The position numbers and the translations under genes were made by a program. Below are positions 27,157-38,481 of a DNA stretch of 64,000 nt, piece after piece; positions within the stretch are counted from its first letter, which is position 1, and each line of letters opens with the position of its first letter. The notes beneath the pieces were generated by a model, which was not told where the DNA came from, made no database searches, and saw only the letters and a program-made list of their open reading frames with translations. Location: contig CAUJHF010000007.1 in the NCBI GenBank assembly GCA_963204745.1, positions 1-64,000 on the forward strand, in the 5' to 3' direction. The stretch is from Pseudomonadota bacterium (GTDB lineage: Bacteria; Pseudomonadota; Gammaproteobacteria; Steroidobacterales; GCA-2729495).

Positions 27157-28443
27157 TCAGTATAAACCAAGCCACTGCAAGGCAGGCGCCACGATGCGAA
27201 ACGAACCGCAGACGACTATGCGGCCCGTCGGTGGCGTCAGGCGCTCAGCCAGCTCGAATGCAGCCTCCGGCGTCACTGCATACTCAAATACGCCGATTCC
27301 CGCAGCTGCCATTCCCGCGCCCATGCGCTCGCTGCTGCTGGCTCGAGGGTCATCGATACCAGCCACGATCCAGCGCGTGGCAATCGGTGCCAGTGCAGCC
27401 ACAAAGGGCGTTACCGCCTTGTCAGCCAGCAGTGTCGTCACGATGGTCATTTCGCCAGCGCGCGGCAGGGTCTCAAGCTGCGCACGGAGCACAGCTGCCG
27501 CCTGCGGATTGTGTGCCACATCCAGGATCCACTCGTGTACAGCACGTACCTGCTGGAAACGCCCATCCGGGCGGGAACGGGCAAACACGGCGTTCAGTGC
27601 AGCGACGTCAGCCAGCAATCCGGGTTCGAGTACCGACAATGCTGCCAGTACCAGACTGGCATTGCGGTACTGGGCAGCCGACCAGTATTGCGGCGCTTTC
27701 AGACCGCTGATGCGTCCAGTCGCGCCCTGCCACGACCAGCTGCGCAGACCATCAGCGGTCGTCTCGCTGCTGGTAAGACAGGAGAAGTCACTGCCCAGAA
27801 CCGCCAGCGGTGCACCGGTTTCCGCCGCATGCTTCCCGATTGCAACCGGCACCGGCTGGTCCGCATAGAAAGCCGGGCGGCCCGGTCGCATGATCCCGGC
27901 CTTCTCGGCCGCAATTTCCTCGACGGTTTCACCCAGCCAGTCCTGATGATCGAGCGCGATCGTGGTGATCAGCGCGAGATCCGCCGCCAGCACGTTGACT
28001 GCGTCCAGACGGCCACCCAGACCGACCTCCAGAATCCACGTATCGCAATGCGCTTGCGCAAAACAGCTGAACGCCGCGAGTGTGCCAAATTCGAAGTAGG
28101 TCAGCGGCACATCGCCGCGCACCGCCTCGACCCGCTCGAAAGCACGCACCAGTCCGGCATCGGAGACAGGCTCGCCACAGATACGGATACGCTCGTTGTA
28201 GCGCACCAGATGGGGCGAGGTATAGAGGCCTGGACGACGGTCAGCTGCCAGCAGCATGTCCTGCAACAGGGTAACGGTCGTGCCCTTGCCATTGGTTCCG
28301 GCCACGGTCACGACGCGCCCGGCCGGGGGTACCAGGTCAAGGCGCTCCAGCACGGTGCTGACGCGCTCAAGACCGAGCTCAACAGCATGTGGACTCAGCG
28401 ACTCCTGCCACCGGAGCCACTCCGCAAGGGTTCGTGCCGGCAT
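27157..28443 (-). CDS. folC: Folylpolyglutamate synthase/dihydrofolate synthase
   Basis: This 428-residue Mur-ligase family enzyme adds glutamate to dihydropteroate and then to tetrahydrofolate. The ATP-binding loop VAGTNGKGTTV, the substrate segment YTSPHLVRYNERI and the DVAHNPQAA segment are all present. It follows accD by 6 bp, indicating tight cotranscription, and precedes dedD. Confidence 0.96.
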   Translation of the reverse strand: MPARTLAEWLRWQESLSPHAVELGLERVSTVLERLDLVPPAGRVVTVAGTNGKGTTVTLLQDMLLAADRRPGLYTSPHLVRYNERIRICGEPVSDAGLVRAFERVEAVRGDVPLTYFEFGTLAAFSCFAQAHCDTWILEVGLGGRLDAVNVLAADLALITTIALDHQDWLGETVEEIAAEKAGIMRPGRPAFYADQPVPVAIGKHAAETGAPLAVLGSDFSCLTSSETTADGLRSWSWQGATGRISGLKAPQYWSAAQYRNASLVLAALSVLEPGLLADVAALNAVFARSRPDGRFQQVRAVHEWILDVAHNPQAAAVLRAQLETLPRAGEMTIVTTLLADKAVTPFVAALAPIATRWIVAGIDDPRASSSERMGAGMAAAGIGVFEYAVTPEAAFELAERLTPPTGRIVVCGSFRIVAPALQWLGLY

Positions 28444-28449
28444 CAGGCC

Positions 28450-29325
28450 TCAGGCCGGCAAATCGACGGCTGGCGGCGCCTGCTTGAGCAGCTTGGCGAG
28501 CAGCTGTGCAATCTCGTCACGCATCTGCCGACGATCGACAATCATGTCCAGGGCACCGTGATCGAGCAGAAACTCGCTGCGCTGAAAACCCTCCGGCAGG
28601 GTTTCCCTCACGGTCTGCTGAATCACACGCGGCCCGGCAAAACCAATCAGCGCGTTGGGCTCGGCAATATTGATATCACCGAGCATGGCGAGGCTCGCCG
28701 ACACACCACCGGTTGTCGGGTCCGTAAGCACGGAGATATAGGGAACCTGCGCATCCGCGAGCGAGGCCAACGCACCGCTGGTCTTGGCCATCTGCAGCAA
28801 CGAGTACAGGGCTTCCTGCATACGGGCACCGCCGCTGGCGGAAAAACAGACCAGTGGCGCGCGGTGGTCACGACCGTATGCGGCAGCCCGCGCGAACTTC
28901 TCGCCGACCACCGAGCCCATCGACCCGCCCATAAAGCGAAACTCGAATGCGCAGACAACGACGGGCTGTCCCTTGAGCAAACCGGACATCGCGACCAGCG
29001 CGTCGCGCTCGCCGGTATCTTTCTGCGCCTGCGCGATACGTGCCCGATAGGGCTTGGTGTCCTTGAAGCGCAGCGGATCCTGCGGACTGAGCTTCTCGCC
29101 GATCTCCTTTCCGGAATCTGCGTCGAGAAAAACCGCCAGCCTGTCGCGCGCAACCAGGCGCATGTGATAGCTGCACTTGGGACAGACATGAAGGTTGCGC
29201 TCCAGCTCCGCACGGTAGAGCTGTGCGCTGCACTGGGGGCACTTGATCCAGAGTCCCTCGGGCACTGAACGCGTACGCCGCTCGGTCTTGATACGCGAGG
29301 GCAGGACTTTTTCATACCAGGTCAT
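28450..29325 (-). CDS. accD: Acetyl-CoA carboxylase carboxyltransferase beta subunit
   Basis: This 291-residue protein transfers the carboxyl group from biotin to acetyl-CoA together with AccA, giving malonyl-CoA. The N-terminal zinc ribbon has two CxxC pairs (KCPQCSAQ and HVCPKCSYH). The crotonase-like core has [10 protein letters not shown] and [13 protein letters not shown]. It starts 24 bp after truA. In many relatives trpF lies between these two genes; here it does not. Confidence 0.97.
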   Translation of the reverse strand: MTWYEKVLPSRIKTERRTRSVPEGLWIKCPQCSAQLYRAELERNLHVCPKCSYHMRLVARDRLAVFLDADSGKEIGEKLSPQDPLRFKDTKPYRARIAQAQKDTGERDALVAMSGLLKGQPVVVCAFEFRFMGGSMGSVVGEKFARAAAYGRDHRAPLVCFSASGGARMQEALYSLLQMAKTSGALASLADAQVPYISVLTDPTTGGVSASLAMLGDINIAEPNALIGFAGPRVIQQTVRETLPEGFQRSEFLLDHGALDMIVDRRQMRDEIAQLLAKLLKQAPPAVDLPA

Positions 29326-29349
29326 GGGCGAATCATAATCAAGTCCGGT

Positions 29350-30156
29350 TCATCGATCACGCCAATCGACAGACCAGAGCGGTCGGGATGGTGGCGACGG
29401 GAAACCGAAGGTATCCGGATAGTGGACAGCAGCAAGAAAAAGGCCCGATGGCGGCGCTGTCGGCGCAGCAGCACGCCGGTCTTTCAACGCCAGCAGTTCA
29501 CCGATCCAGCCAGCTTCGGTTTCGCCACTGCCCACCGCGACCAGCGACCCAACGATATTGCGGACCATGTGATAGAGAAAGCCATTGGCGCGCACTTCGA
29601 GAACCAGATAATCGCCATGCCGGATGACCTCCAGATGCTCCACCCTGCGCACCGGACTCTTTGACTGGCAGCCTGCAGCACGGAATGACGAGAAATCATG
29701 CTCACCGACCAGATATCTGCCCGCGGTCTGCATCAGCCCGGCGTCAAGCGGCGTGCGCAACTGCCAGGCACGGTGGCGATCAAGTGCCGAACGCACCGGA
29801 CGATTGATAATCACGTAACGGTAGGTCCGCGCCAGCGCCGAGTATCGCGCGTGAAAATCCGCTGGTACGGCCCTGACCCACTGGATCGCGATATCTGCGG
29901 GCAGATTGCTGTTGATGCCGCGCAACCAGGCATATTCGGAACGACTGGCGGCGGAGTCGAAATGCACCACCTGGCCGCAGGCGTGCACACCGGTATCGGT
30001 ACGCCCTGCGGCGGCTGTCGTCAGGGTTTCGTTGGCGACGGTACTGATCGCAGCATTCAGCGTGGACTGAATGCTGCGTGCGTGGCTCTGGACCTGCCAG
30101 CCGAAGAATTCGCTGCCGTCGTATTCAATCCCGGCAGCAAGACGCTGGGCGATCAC
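29350..30156 (-). CDS. truA: tRNA pseudouridine(38-40) synthase
   Basis: This 268-residue enzyme isomerises uridines 38-40 in the tRNA anticodon arm. The catalytic aspartate is in AAGRTDTGVHACGQV. The N-terminal GIEYDGSEFFGWQ and RTYRYVIINR blocks are typical. The start is a GTG 14 bp after the fimV stop, with no clear Shine-Dalgarno sequence, so translation may depend on coupling to fimV. Confidence 0.96.
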   Translation of the reverse strand: MIAQRLAAGIEYDGSEFFGWQVQSHARSIQSTLNAAISTVANETLTTAAAGRTDTGVHACGQVVHFDSAASRSEYAWLRGINSNLPADIAIQWVRAVPADFHARYSALARTYRYVIINRPVRSALDRHRAWQLRTPLDAGLMQTAGRYLVGEHDFSSFRAAGCQSKSPVRRVEHLEVIRHGDYLVLEVRANGFLYHMVRNIVGSLVAVGSGETEAGWIGELLALKDRRAAAPTAPPSGLFLAAVHYPDTFGFPSPPSRPLWSVDWRDR

Positions 30157-30170
30157 GGATATGCTGTGGC

Positions 30171-33164
30171 TCAGTCGGCCAGTTCGTCCAGAAGCTTGCG
30201 TGCTTCCTGCTGCTGGGACGAGTCGCCCTCCTCAAGAACTTCGTTGAGGATGCTGCGGGCGCCTTCAGGATCACCCATATCAACATAGGCCCTGGCCAGA
30301 TCCAGCTTGGTACCGACCTCGGTCATGGTCGGTCCATCGGGTCCGCGACGTCCGCGTGGCGTCACGACTGCGGTTGGCTCGGAGTCTTCAGTCCCGTCGG
30401 CACCGATATCGAAATCGACCTGGCTCAGTTCGCCGGATTCCTCGCCGAGAGCACCGCCAGGCAGCTCGCCGCGCGGCTGTTCTGCCGTATCGTCGAGACC
30501 TGGCGACTGGCTGGTCGCCTCGCGGCTCGCAGCACTCTTCTCCATTGCCGTACCGATCGCCGGCAGATCGAGCGTCCCCTCGTCGAGCGACATGCTGCGC
30601 ATCTCGGAAGTTGCGTCCCCCTCCAGGCTCTGCAGGAGGTCGGAAAGGTCTTCGTCTGCATCGGCATCGGCATCGGCATCGCCGATATCAAATATTTCGC
30701 CTTCACCGCTGTCGTCGAGCGGGCTTTCGGCGATCTGGCCTTCGTCAACCGCCGCGTGCAACCCCGTACCCATGTCGCCCGCCACTTCGTCGAGGCCCGT
30801 GAGATCGATGGCCAGATCTTCAACATTGATCTCTTCCGTATAGTCATGGCCTTCCGAATCGGCAAGCCCGGCGCGCGATCCCGTTATCGCGGCATTCTCA
30901 AGTGTCGGCGTCTCGACGGTACCGGCTGCGGGCGTCTCCAGCGTTGGCGTTTCCACCGTCGGCGCATCCGGCCCGCGGAATTCCACGGTCGGCGTCTCGA
31001 TAGTGGGCGTTTCCATGGTCGGGGAAAGGTCGCCGACTGGTGCCTCAACCGTTGGCGATTCGTTGCCCTGCAGTTCCGGTGCGATCTCGGTCTGCATCAT
31101 CCCGGTGTCATCGACTCCGGTGTCGTCGGTGCCGGCGATCTCGCCGAAATCAAAATCCAGAAGGTCAGCTGCCGGACCCGGCCGCGCCCCGGTCAGGTCC
31201 AGGTCGACGCTTTCAGCGGCTTTTTCGTCCAGCGTAAAGTCCACGCTGTCCCCACTGTCGCCGTCCAGCGAGATATCCAGGCCAGCGGTACCGGCACCGG
31301 CTGCAAACAGTTCCTCGCCCGGACAAATCTGCTTGCCCATGATGAGGACCTTGTTCCAGTCCGGACTCTCGGCAACGCCGGGCTGGCGATGAAAAATCTG
31401 CGCTTCCTTGAGGAAGGCGGGCTTGTTCTCCCAGATGAAATAAACTTCGAGCAGCTTGAGGCGCAGATCACGCCGGTCGGGATTGTCGCGCAAGGCCCGC
31501 ACCAGCAGTTCCGCTGCCTGGTCATAAAGACCATAGGCCATGTGAAACTCGGCTTCGGCGACGACATCAGCCTGGTCGATCTCGACCGCACCCTCGGTGC
31601 TGATCGTGCGCTCAAGCGCCGTTTCCGAATCACCGGCAAGTTTGCGACCACCACGCCCAGGTGCCGGTGCCACGGCAGTCTGTTGTGCCGCAATCTCTGC
31701 GGTCCGTTGCGCCTCGCTTTCCTCGACGATGAAGCTCTCTCGCAGCGTCGGCTCGCCTTCCGCCGCACCGCCTACCGAGCTGCCTCTGGGCAAACTCTGG
31801 AATCGGCCGGTGCTGTCGTCATCAGCCCTCGCCATGCGCCGGCGCCCAAAGACGACGAAGAGACCGGCCAGAACGACTGCAGCAGCGGCGATCAGGAAGT
31901 AGCTGTTGAATATCAGGCTACCGAGCGAATCCAGCCAGGAACTTCCGGCGGGCTTCGGCTTGCGTTTGGCCGCCGCCCGCTCCGCGGGCGGTACTGCGGA
32001 CGCAGCGGTCCCGGCAGAGTCCTCCGCGACGGTGGCTTCATCGCCGGCCGCTTGTTCCGGTTCGGCAGCTGCCTCGTCCTCGATCGGCAACCGCTCTACG
32101 GGCGCTTCAAGGGGCGCCTCTACCGGACGCTCAACAGCTGAATCCCGTCCGCCAATCCGTAGCCGGTCCTGCAATGCCTTGAGCTGGCTGTCCTTCAAAT
32201 CAAGCAGGCGACGGCTCTCGGCGAGCTGCTGCTCGAGCGCCCTGACCTGTCCTGCATCTGCCGTGGCTGATGCTTGCGGCGCAGGCGTGGACGGTGTGCT
32301 TGCCGGCTTTTCCGCCGGTGGGACCAGTTGCAGGCGCGCAGCGCCCGCAGCGCCCGCACGCCAGGCCTCATTCTGGCGACGCACTTCGCTCATCGCTTCG
32401 CCGTCTGACAGCGCGGCAAGCTCGGCTCCAGCAGGTACGCGCAGGATCGCACCGCGCTTCAGCAGGTTGATATTGCCCGCGAATGCCTCCGGGTTGGCGC
32501 GGAACAGCGCCACCATCATGGCGTTCAGGGACACGCCACTGTCGGTATTCAGACGCTCCGAGATTGCCCATAGCGTTTCATTCGCGCGTATCGGCCCATA
32601 GCTGCTGCCATCGGGTCCGGCAACCAGCTGATCATCGCCACGCTGTCCGGCCTGGGCTGCCGCGGCCGGCGCCTCTGGCTGTACGACAGCCCGCTCAATG
32701 CGCTTTACCGCAGGCGCAGGACTGGTTACGGCTGGCAAGGCCGCAGCCTGTTGCACGGCACCCGGACGTGCGAATGCGGGCGGGTCAAGCAGCATGGTGT
32801 ATTCGCGCAGCAAATGACCCTGTGGCCAGGTGATATCGAGCAGCAGGGAAACGAAGGGCTCACTGATCGGCAGACTCGATGTCACGAGGATGCGGCTCGC
32901 GCCACCGGCACGGTCGACCGTGAAATTCAGGGTATTCAGGAACTGCGGCCGGTCCAGGCCAAAACGCTGGAAGGTCTCCGCCGAAGCCAGGCGCACATCG
33001 AGTTGACTGAGGTCATCAGACGATTCGGTCGTAACCGGAATCTCTGCGACCAGTTCTTGATTCAAGGCTGACTTGAGACTGATCTCGCCGAGGCCAAGGG
33101 CCCCGACAGACAACGGTATCAGCCCCGCCAGCAGCCATACTGCAGCGAGTGGAACTCGTGGCAT
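30171..33164 (-). CDS. fimV: FimV/HubP-type polar hub protein (large)
   Basis: This 997-residue protein has a signal peptide (to about VGALG), then the FimV N-terminal domain (LGLGEISLKSALNQELVAEIPV). A LysM-like peptidoglycan-binding segment follows (ANETLWAISERLN ... GAILRVP), then a coiled coil (VRALEQQLAESRRLLDLK). A transmembrane helix (YFLIAAAAVVLAGLFVVF) leads to a very acidic cytoplasmic part and the C-terminal FimV domain (DLARAYVDMGDPEGARSILNEV). A Thr-Pro-Thr-(V/I/L)-Glu repeat occurs near residues 700-755. FimV proteins organise the cell pole for type IV pili, chemotaxis and c-di-GMP signalling. ATG 33164 is chosen for its signal peptide and upstream GGGGAT. The order asd-fimV-truA is conserved. 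Confidence 0.94.
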   Translation of the reverse strand: MPRVPLAAVWLLAGLIPLSVGALGLGEISLKSALNQELVAEIPVTTESSDDLSQLDVRLASAETFQRFGLDRPQFLNTLNFTVDRAGGASRILVTSSLPISEPFVSLLLDITWPQGHLLREYTMLLDPPAFARPGAVQQAAALPAVTSPAPAVKRIERAVVQPEAPAAAAQAGQRGDDQLVAGPDGSSYGPIRANETLWAISERLNTDSGVSLNAMMVALFRANPEAFAGNINLLKRGAILRVPAGAELAALSDGEAMSEVRRQNEAWRAGAAGAARLQLVPPAEKPASTPSTPAPQASATADAGQVRALEQQLAESRRLLDLKDSQLKALQDRLRIGGRDSAVERPVEAPLEAPVERLPIEDEAAAEPEQAAGDEATVAEDSAGTAASAVPPAERAAAKRKPKPAGSSWLDSLGSLIFNSYFLIAAAAVVLAGLFVVFGRRRMARADDDSTGRFQSLPRGSSVGGAAEGEPTLRESFIVEESEAQRTAEIAAQQTAVAPAPGRGGRKLAGDSETALERTISTEGAVEIDQADVVAEAEFHMAYGLYDQAAELLVRALRDNPDRRDLRLKLLEVYFIWENKPAFLKEAQIFHRQPGVAESPDWNKVLIMGKQICPGEELFAAGAGTAGLDISLDGDSGDSVDFTLDEKAAESVDLDLTGARPGPAADLLDFDFGEIAGTDDTGVDDTGMMQTEIAPELQGNESPTVEAPVGDLSPTMETPTIETPTVEFRGPDAPTVETPTLETPAAGTVETPTLENAAITGSRAGLADSEGHDYTEEINVEDLAIDLTGLDEVAGDMGTGLHAAVDEGQIAESPLDDSGEGEIFDIGDADADADADEDLSDLLQSLEGDATSEMRSMSLDEGTLDLPAIGTAMEKSAASREATSQSPGLDDTAEQPRGELPGGALGEESGELSQVDFDIGADGTEDSEPTAVVTPRGRRGPDGPTMTEVGTKLDLARAYVDMGDPEGARSILNEVLEEGDSSQQQEARKLLDELAD

Positions 33165-33260
33165 CACCAATCCCCGTTCATGACCCAGCACACCACCCCT
33201 GGTGACTGCGTCTCAAGGCGCACAGCGGAACGTCGTAACCCACTCCGAGAAGTGGCCGCA

Positions 33261-33266
33261 ACTATA
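33261..33266 (-). promoter_or_regulatory. Candidate -10 element upstream of fimV
   Basis: A TATAGT hexamer on the minus strand lies about 97 bp before the fimV ATG, within the 187-bp gap to asd. The sequence 17 bp upstream (TTACGT) is a poor -35. It is the best promoter-like signal in the gap. Confidence 0.35.
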
Positions 33267-33351
33267 GCCCATATGGCCGTATTACGTAAGGCAGATCATG
33301 GACGCATCGCCCGTTTCGTGACGCCCGTCTACTGCCGCCCGATGGATGGGC

Positions 33352-34380
<1,029 letters not shown>

Positions 34381-34489
34381 GGGCTGGAACTCTGAGGTGG
34401 GCACAAGGCGGAAAAGCCGCCGAAGGATAGGCAATTGCAGGCCAAAAACAAGCCCCGCAGCGATGCCGGGAGGAATCTGCCCGGGCCGC

Positions 34490-35596
34490 TCAGCGTTTGG
34501 GTCGGCGCGCCTCCACAGCCGGTGTCAGCGGCTGCACGTCGGCGTTCTGGCCGCGCTGTCGCAGATAGTGGTCCATGAGCACGATAGCGAGCATGGCCTC
34601 GGCAATCGGTACGGCCCGCAGCCCGACGCAGGGGTCATGCCGGCCGGTAGTTGCAACCTCGGCCGACTCGCCCTCTTCATCGACCGTCGTCCCGGGCAAA
34701 CGGATGCTTGAAGTCGGCTTCAGCGCCATGCTGAAGAGAATGTCCTGACCGGTGGATATGCCACCGAGGATGCCGCCGGCCGCGTTACTGTGAAACCCCT
34801 CGGGCCCGATTTCATCGCGATGCTCGGTACCCTTCTGTGCCACCACGGCAAAGCCGGCGCCCAGCTCGACCGCACGCACTGCATTGATGCTCATCAGTGC
34901 GTGGGCGATATCGGCCTCAAGCTTGTCGAACACCGGCTCGCCGAGGCCGGCCGGCACGCCCGAGGCGAGCACGTTCACCCGCGCACCGATCGAGTTGCCC
35001 TCCTTGCGCAGCGCATCCATATACGCCTCGAGTTCTGCCAGGCGGGACGGATCGGCGCAGAAGAACGGATTGTCATCGACGGTTGAAAGATCCAGCGGAT
35101 CGAGCACCAGCGGACCCAGCTGGCGCAGATAGCCGCGGATTTCCACGCCGAGGCGCTCACGCAGATATTTGCGGGCGATTGCGCCGGCTCCGACGCGCAT
35201 CGCGGTTTCGCGGGCAGATGAACGCCCGCCGCCGCGATAATCGCGCAGGCCATATTTCTGCTGGTAGGTATAGTCGGCATGGCCCGGGCGGAAGCGGTCC
35301 TTTATACCGGCATAGTCTTTGGATTTCTGATCGACGTTCTCAATCAGCAGGCCGATCGGCGTGCCGGTGGTGAGCCCCTCGAAGACACCGGACAGGATGC
35401 GCACCGTGTCCGGCTCGCGACGGCCGGTGGTGTGGCGCGACTTGCCCGGCCGGCGGCGTTCGAGATCGTGCTGGATGTCAGCCTCGGCGAGCGGCATGCC
35501 CGGTGGACACCCGTCGACGATGCAGCCGATCGCTGGTCCGTGACTCTCACCGAAGGTGGTCACGGAAAACAGTCTGCCTATGGTGTTGCCGGACAT
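34490..35596 (-). CDS. aroC: Chorismate synthase
   Basis: This 368-residue FMN-dependent enzyme converts EPSP to chorismate for aromatic amino acids, folate and quinones. All three family signatures are visible: [18 protein letters not shown] near the N-terminus, the [21 protein letters not shown] block, and [17 protein letters not shown] near the C-terminus. Its start overlaps the 3' end of prmB by 19 bp, the usual prmB-aroC arrangement. Confidence 0.98.
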   Translation of the reverse strand: MSGNTIGRLFSVTTFGESHGPAIGCIVDGCPPGMPLAEADIQHDLERRRPGKSRHTTGRREPDTVRILSGVFEGLTTGTPIGLLIENVDQKSKDYAGIKDRFRPGHADYTYQQKYGLRDYRGGGRSSARETAMRVGAGAIARKYLRERLGVEIRGYLRQLGPLVLDPLDLSTVDDNPFFCADPSRLAELEAYMDALRKEGNSIGARVNVLASGVPAGLGEPVFDKLEADIAHALMSINAVRAVELGAGFAVVAQKGTEHRDEIGPEGFHSNAAGGILGGISTGQDILFSMALKPTSSIRLPGTTVDEEGESAEVATTGRHDPCVGLRAVPIAEAMLAIVLMDHYLRQRGQNADVQPLTPAVEARRPKR

Positions 35597-36501
35597 TCGC
35601 TTGCTCTCAGGTCCACGGCACTGATCAGCGCGATGCCGTCACCGCCGTTTTCAAACTCGGGCCAGATAAATGGCAGCGTCGCAAAACGCGCCTCCAGCAA
35701 GGCAGCCCCGCCGCCAACCTCCAAAGCCAGCCAGCCGTCCGCCGTGAGGAATTGCGTCGCATGTTGCAGGATTCTCGCGGGCGTTGCCATCCCGTCCTCT
35801 TCCGACAGCAGCGCCAGCTCTGGCTCATGACGGTACTCGTCCGGCAGTGATGCGACTTCCACGGGCGAAACATAGGGTGGATTGCTGATGATCAGATCGA
35901 ACACCCCGTCGAGTCCCGCATACAGGTCGGCCTCGACCAGCTGCACCCGGTCCGCCACCTTGTGCCGGGCCACGTTCCGCCTCGCCACCTCCAGCGCTGC
36001 CGGCGAGATATCCGTAGCCACCACGCTGCTCTCCGGAAAGGCCAGCGCACAGGCAACCGCCATGCAGCCGCTGCCGGTGCCGATCTCGAGAATCCGGTGG
36101 ACGCCGTCCGGATCCAGCCAGGGGACAAAGCGCGAGGCGATCAGTTCGGCGAAAGGTGAGCGCGGCACCAGCACCCGCCCATCGACATGGAAAGGCAGAC
36201 CGGCAAACCACGCCTCACCGGTCAGATAGGGCAAGGGCTGACGCGTGCTGATGCGCGCTTCGAGCATGCCTGCCACCTGCCGTTGTCCGGCTGCCGATAC
36301 CGGCTGACCATAGGCGCGCAACGCATCGCCATGATCCAGACCGAGCACGTGAAAAACCAGCGCGGCGGCCTCATCGCGCGCATTGTCAGTGCCATGCCCG
36401 AAGCAGACCGCACTGCGCTCAAGGGCCCGGGTACAGCGGGCAATCAGATCGGCAACGCTGTGCGCTGCGGTGCCGTCGCCACCAGTATTTGTGCCTGCCA
36501 T
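35578..36501 (-). CDS. prmB: Ribosomal protein uL3 glutamine methyltransferase
   Basis: This 307-residue SAM-dependent enzyme methylates the glutamine side chain of ribosomal protein L3. The HemK/PrmB-type catalytic motif is ISNPPYVSP, and the SAM loop is [16 protein letters not shown]. The ATG at 36501 with AGGA upstream is chosen over a longer frame that runs into the divergent psd gene. It overlaps aroC by 19 bp. PrmB rather than PrmC is inferred from neighbouring aroC and the N-terminal domain. Confidence 0.94.
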   Translation of the reverse strand: MAGTNTGGDGTAAHSVADLIARCTRALERSAVCFGHGTDNARDEAAALVFHVLGLDHGDALRAYGQPVSAAGQRQVAGMLEARISTRQPLPYLTGEAWFAGLPFHVDGRVLVPRSPFAELIASRFVPWLDPDGVHRILEIGTGSGCMAVACALAFPESSVVATDISPAALEVARRNVARHKVADRVQLVEADLYAGLDGVFDLIISNPPYVSPVEVASLPDEYRHEPELALLSEEDGMATPARILQHATQFLTADGWLALEVGGGAALLEARFATLPFIWPEFENGGDGIALISAVDLRASECPATP

Positions 36502-36577
36502 CACGTCCTGACCATCAGCATCTGAATCGGCCGTATAGAATACGCTGGTGCCAGACAGGACCGGAACCGGGACCACC

Positions 36578-37447
36578 ATGCTGCAGGGCCTGCCTGATCA
36601 GCTCTTTGTGCTGTTCCAGCGTCTGCTGCCGGGGCGACTGCTGGGACGCGTTGTCTACTGGCTGGCGCGTCAACGCACACCCTGGCTCCGTACCCTGCTG
36701 ATTCGCAGCTTCGTCCGCTTTTACAAAGTCGACCTCAGCGAGGTCGAACACCCGGAACCGGCGGCCTGGGAACATGCCAACGCCTTCTTCACGCGCGCAC
36801 TGAAGCCTGGTGCCCGTCCCGTGGCTGCCGGTGCCGCGACGGTCGTGAGTCCCGCCGACGGCACGATTGAGGAACTCGGTTACGCCGCGCGTGATCAACT
36901 GGTCCAGGCCAAACGCTTCCATTACCGACTGGCCGACTTTCTGGTCACGGACGATGCAGCCGTGGCCGGTTTTCATGATGGTGCAGCGCTGACGGTCTAC
37001 CTCGCTCCGCACAACTATCACCGGGTACACATGCCGCTGGCGGGGCAGATACGTGAAATGGTCTATGTGCCCGGGCGGCGCTGGGCAGTTAACAGGCGTA
37101 CGGCCCGCGCGGTGCCAGGGCTGTTTGCCGCCAACGAGCGGGTGATCCTGTGGTGCGAAAATCCCGCCGGCCGCTTCGCCGTGGTGCTGGTCGGCGCCAT
37201 GAATGTCGCGAGCATCTCGCTGGCCTGGACGGGTGAAGTCGCGCCGGGGAAGGAAGTAACCCGTATTCGTTATCCGGCCGATACGCCGCATCTTGCGATT
37301 CCCGCTGGCGGCTTGCTGGGGCAGTTCAACCTCGGCTCTACGGTTGTCATCGTGGCCGAACGCAAGCTCATCGAGTGGGATGCTGGCTGGACCTCGGGAC
37401 GCAGCGTACGGATGGGCGAAGCGTTGGGCCGGCTCCGGTCCGGCTGA
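36578..37447 (+). CDS. psd: Phosphatidylserine decarboxylase proenzyme
   Basis: This 289-residue membrane-associated enzyme makes phosphatidylethanolamine. The autocleavage site is the LGST motif in FNLGSTVVIV near residue 255, where serine becomes the pyruvoyl group. VSPADGTIEELG and the HNYHRVHMPLAG block are conserved. The ATG at 36578 fits the family start; a GTG ten codons upstream is possible. It is followed by epmA after 8 bp, as in other gammaproteobacteria. Confidence 0.96.
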   Translation: MLQGLPDQLFVLFQRLLPGRLLGRVVYWLARQRTPWLRTLLIRSFVRFYKVDLSEVEHPEPAAWEHANAFFTRALKPGARPVAAGAATVVSPADGTIEELGYAARDQLVQAKRFHYRLADFLVTDDAAVAGFHDGAALTVYLAPHNYHRVHMPLAGQIREMVYVPGRRWAVNRRTARAVPGLFAANERVILWCENPAGRFAVVLVGAMNVASISLAWTGEVAPGKEVTRIRYPADTPHLAIPAGGLLGQFNLGSTVVIVAERKLIEWDAGWTSGRSVRMGEALGRLRSG

Positions 37448-37455
37448 GTCGGGAC

Positions 37456-38433
37456 ATGGCGTGGCAACCATCGGCCAGCCTTGACACGCTGGCGCAACGC
37501 GCACGCCTGCTCGGCACCGCACGAACCTTTTTCACCACGCGCGGTCTGCTCGAGGTCGAAACCCCGGGGCTCGTGGCCCACGCAGTCAGCGATCCTCACC
37601 TGTCCAACATGGCGACGTCGCTCGCCGATGGCCGCAGGCTCTGGCTGCATACTTCGCCCGAATACCATATGAAGCGGCTGCTGGCTGCCGGCGCTCCGGA
37701 TATCTGGCAGCTGGGCAAAGTCTATCGTGACGGCGAGGCGGGTCGCCGCCACGAACCGGAGTTCACGCTGGTCGAATGGTACCGTCACGACTACACGCTG
37801 CGGGCCATGGCCAGCGAGACCTGCGAGCTGATTGCAGCGCTGGCTGCTGCTGTGGGCCGATCCCTGACAGCTCCGGCATTCGTCGGCTATCGCGAACTTT
37901 TTGTCTCCGCAGTCGGCATCGATCCACTGACTGCCGATGCAACAACGCTCTGCGAATGTGCGCGTACGGTGCTGGGCAGCAGCCTCGGCATGGAACTGGA
38001 GAAGGGTCTCGGCAAGGATGTCGATGCCTGGCTGGACCTGCTGATGAGCCATGCGGTGAGTACGCATCTGGCTGGCACGGAGGTCGCGGTGGTCAGCGGC
38101 TATCCGGCAAGCCAGGCGGCACTTGCGCGAATCGATCCTGCCGACGACCGTATCGCCGAGCGCTTTGAAGTGTTCTGTGCGGGACTGGAAGTCGCCAACG
38201 GCTATCGCGAACTCTGCGCCGCGGACGAACAGGCGCGGCGCTTCAGCGCCGACCGGGCCACACGCACCCGGCTCGGCAAACCGGACGTGGTGCCGGATCC
38301 TGCACTGCTGGCTGCACTTGAGGCAGGACTGCCGGACTGTGCCGGCGTTGCGCTGGGCTTTGACCGGGTCCTGATGTTCCTGCTGGATTTGCCGGACATC
38401 CGGTCGGGCATCAGTTTTCCGGCCGGTTCATGA
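37456..38433 (+). CDS. epmA: EF-P--(R)-beta-lysine ligase
   Basis: This 325-residue protein is a lysyl-tRNA-synthetase-like class II ligase lacking the anticodon-binding domain. It attaches beta-lysine to EF-P. Motif 2 (VYRDGEAGRRHEPEFTLVEWYR) and motif 3 (GVALGFDRVLMFLL) are intact. GAGTCGGGAC precedes the ATG. Its substrate EF-P is encoded 48 bp away on the opposite strand, with the matching target lysine. It follows psd closely, so the two are probably cotranscribed. Confidence 0.95.
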   Translation: MAWQPSASLDTLAQRARLLGTARTFFTTRGLLEVETPGLVAHAVSDPHLSNMATSLADGRRLWLHTSPEYHMKRLLAAGAPDIWQLGKVYRDGEAGRRHEPEFTLVEWYRHDYTLRAMASETCELIAALAAAVGRSLTAPAFVGYRELFVSAVGIDPLTADATTLCECARTVLGSSLGMELEKGLGKDVDAWLDLLMSHAVSTHLAGTEVAVVSGYPASQAALARIDPADDRIAERFEVFCAGLEVANGYRELCAADEQARRFSADRATRTRLGKPDVVPDPALLAALEAGLPDCAGVALGFDRVLMFLLDLPDIRSGISFPAGS

Positions 38434-38481
38434 GCATCGCATACCGGGTACGCCAGCAGCCCGCGAATGCCCGGCCCGGGA

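Noticed and set aside
30078-32141. Long plus-strand open frame antisense to fimV (about 690 codons)
   Set aside because: The composition is unlike a real protein and it runs from inside truA through fimV. The fimV frame has a signal peptide, a transmembrane helix and conserved ends.
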